64,000 bases of DNA from the NCBI GenBank assembly GCA_000827205.1, contig KN832567.1, positions 16,201 to 80,200 of the forward strand, given 5' to 3'. A program made the position numbers and the translations under genes. Under the pieces are notes generated by a model. The model was not told where the DNA came from, ran no database searches, and saw nothing but the letters and a program-made list of their open reading frames with translations. This document shows, piece by piece, positions 62,814 through 64,000 of this stretch. This DNA comes from Plicaturopsis crispa FD-325 SS-3. Its lineage: Eukaryota > Basidiomycota > Agaricomycetes > Amylocorticiales > Amylocorticiaceae. Positions within the stretch are counted from its first letter, which is position 1. Each line of letters opens with the position of its first letter.

Positions 62814-64000
62814 ATGTCGCCCATCGAAACAATCCCCGAAGAGCTCTTGTTACACATCCTGACCCTGGCCCCGCACCCCGTCAGCCCCCTCCTCCGCGTC
62901 AGCAAGGCATGGAACCGCATTGCAACGCCCCTCCTCTACCGCGCACCGCGCATTCGCTCCCCCGTAGCTGCGCGCGCCTTCCACACTACACTAGTGGCGG
63001 CGCCGGACCTTGCACGCCTGGTGCGCGCGCTCGTGCTCGCTGGCGCGTGGCTCGAGGTGGTGCCCCTGTGCCCGAAGCTCGAGGGGCTTGACATGGCGCT
63101 GGACGTGGGGGAAGGGAAAGATGGGGAGGTGGGTTTGGTGGGAGATTTGCGGGGATTGGGGGTGAGGACGCTAACGGTGAGGAAGCCGCTAGGCGTGTAT
63201 TTGACGCATGCGAGGCCGCGCGCGGTGTTGAGGGCGCTGGCGGAGGCCATTCCGACTTGGGCGTGTCTTGTGAGTATCTCGCTTCGTTTTGTGTTCGTTT
63301 CCTACCCCACCACTCGTCTCGCTGTTCGTGCCTACGCGTCGTGCAATTCTCATCGTCCTGTTCGGTTTCCCGTCTCCTTTTCATCCCCTCTACACCCCAT
63401 TCATTATCCGCTTTACGAACCATCACTAATGCCCTCCCCGCACAGCACACCGCAAACATCCTCTTCCCCCTCCCCAACGCACCCTTTCTCGCCCTTCCTA
63501 CCCACCCTACAACCCTTTCCGCGCCCTCTATCACCCCCACCCCATCACCACTCGCAAGTACGCGCGCACCCAACGCGTCCTCACCCACAAACACGACCCC
63601 TAATACAAACGCGGACCCCAACACGACGGACCAACGCCCAACCTCCCTCGCACACGCCCTCGCGCGCGCCCCAGCACTCACCACCGTGCGCACGCAGCTC
63701 CCCGCCGTGTGGAGCGATGCGCTGCTGGTCGTGTGTGGTGGTGACGACCCTTCGACGGGCGGTGACGGCGCTTCGACGGGCGGGGAGGAGGGCGAGGGCA
63801 CGAGCAGCGGTGTGGCAGGTAGAAATGACGGCACAACAGGTCGACACGGCGATGAAGTAACACGCGGAGCCGACGCAACAAACTCAACCGACGCCACAAA
63901 CACGAAAACGAAGACCAACAACCTCGAGCGCATCATCCTCTTCTCCGGCGCCCCTCCCGCTTTCCCCTCCTTCCCCTACTCCCCTTCCTTTTCTCCCTCC
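62814..64000 (+). CDS. F-box-like protein, truncated by the window end
   Basis: Exon 1 is 62814-63269 and starts MSPIETIPEELLLHILTLAP, an F-box-like motif continuing PLLRVSKAWNRIATPLLYR. A further part reads APDLARLVRALVLAGAWLEV and RTLTVRKPLGVYLTHARPRA, as in mushroom F-box proteins with leucine-rich tails. The GTGAGT donor at 63270 and an acceptor at 63445 (CGCACAG) remove a pyrimidine-rich 176-bp intron. Exon 2 (from 63446) reads HTANILFPLPNAPFLALPTH, then a long Thr/Asn/Gly-rich insertion, then LERIILFSGAPPAFP at the window edge. A likely SCF substrate receptor; the C-terminus is missing. Confidence 0.7.

Overview
The window looks like nuclear DNA of a filamentous basidiomycete, probably an Agaricomycete. 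Genes are dense and split by many short introns of about 50-70 bp with GT-AG ends. Basidiomycete versions of house-keeping genes are present: a fused five-domain AROM protein, an alternative NADH dehydrogenase, a gamma-tubulin complex protein 2 and TFIIIC/TFIIH subunits. So is a fungal kinase-like family of the kind expanded in mushrooms. Gene models were spliced by eye, so exon borders given without a caveat are those where frame, GT-AG ends and family conservation agree.

Layout. 1-4.0 kb is transposon debris: the C-terminal part and 3' terminus of a hAT DNA transposon, interrupted by a short, young LTR element (TRIM-like, 2004-2879) with a 5-bp target duplication. 4.2-31 kb is mostly a conserved core: mitochondrial ribosomal protein uS4m (NAM9), a small serine-palmitoyltransferase activator (TSC3-like), a ferric reductase, a CUE-domain ER protein (CUE1-like), a Ser-rich membrane protein, a Qc-SNARE (SYN8-like), a homeodomain-like protein, the pentafunctional ARO1 (1620 aa as spliced here), an alternative NADH dehydrogenase facing away from ARO1, an F-box/LRR protein and ribose-5-phosphate isomerase. 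A decayed copy of the TFIIH subunit TFB5 lies at 29.6 kb. 31-49 kb holds an alpha/beta hydrolase, a secreted Gly/Val-rich protein (A), GCP2, an acidic/membrane locus, a kinase-like gene (K1), a conserved membrane-anchored protein, and a head-to-head pair TFIIIC subunit (TFC6-like)/TFB5.

From 49 kb to the end the window becomes accessory: kinase-like K2, a secreted GH13 alpha-amylase with two CBM20 starch-binding domains, a dead kinase-like copy K3, a second secreted protein (B, paralogue of A), a gene-poor block of degenerate tandem repeats (58.9-62.6 kb), and an F-box gene that runs off the end.

The most notable structure is intra-window duplication. Secreted genes A and B, kinase-like genes K1, K2 and K3, and TFB5 with its pseudogene are all duplicates, and A-K1 on the plus strand mirrors K2/K3-B on the minus strand. 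No operon-like or defence-like system was recognised.
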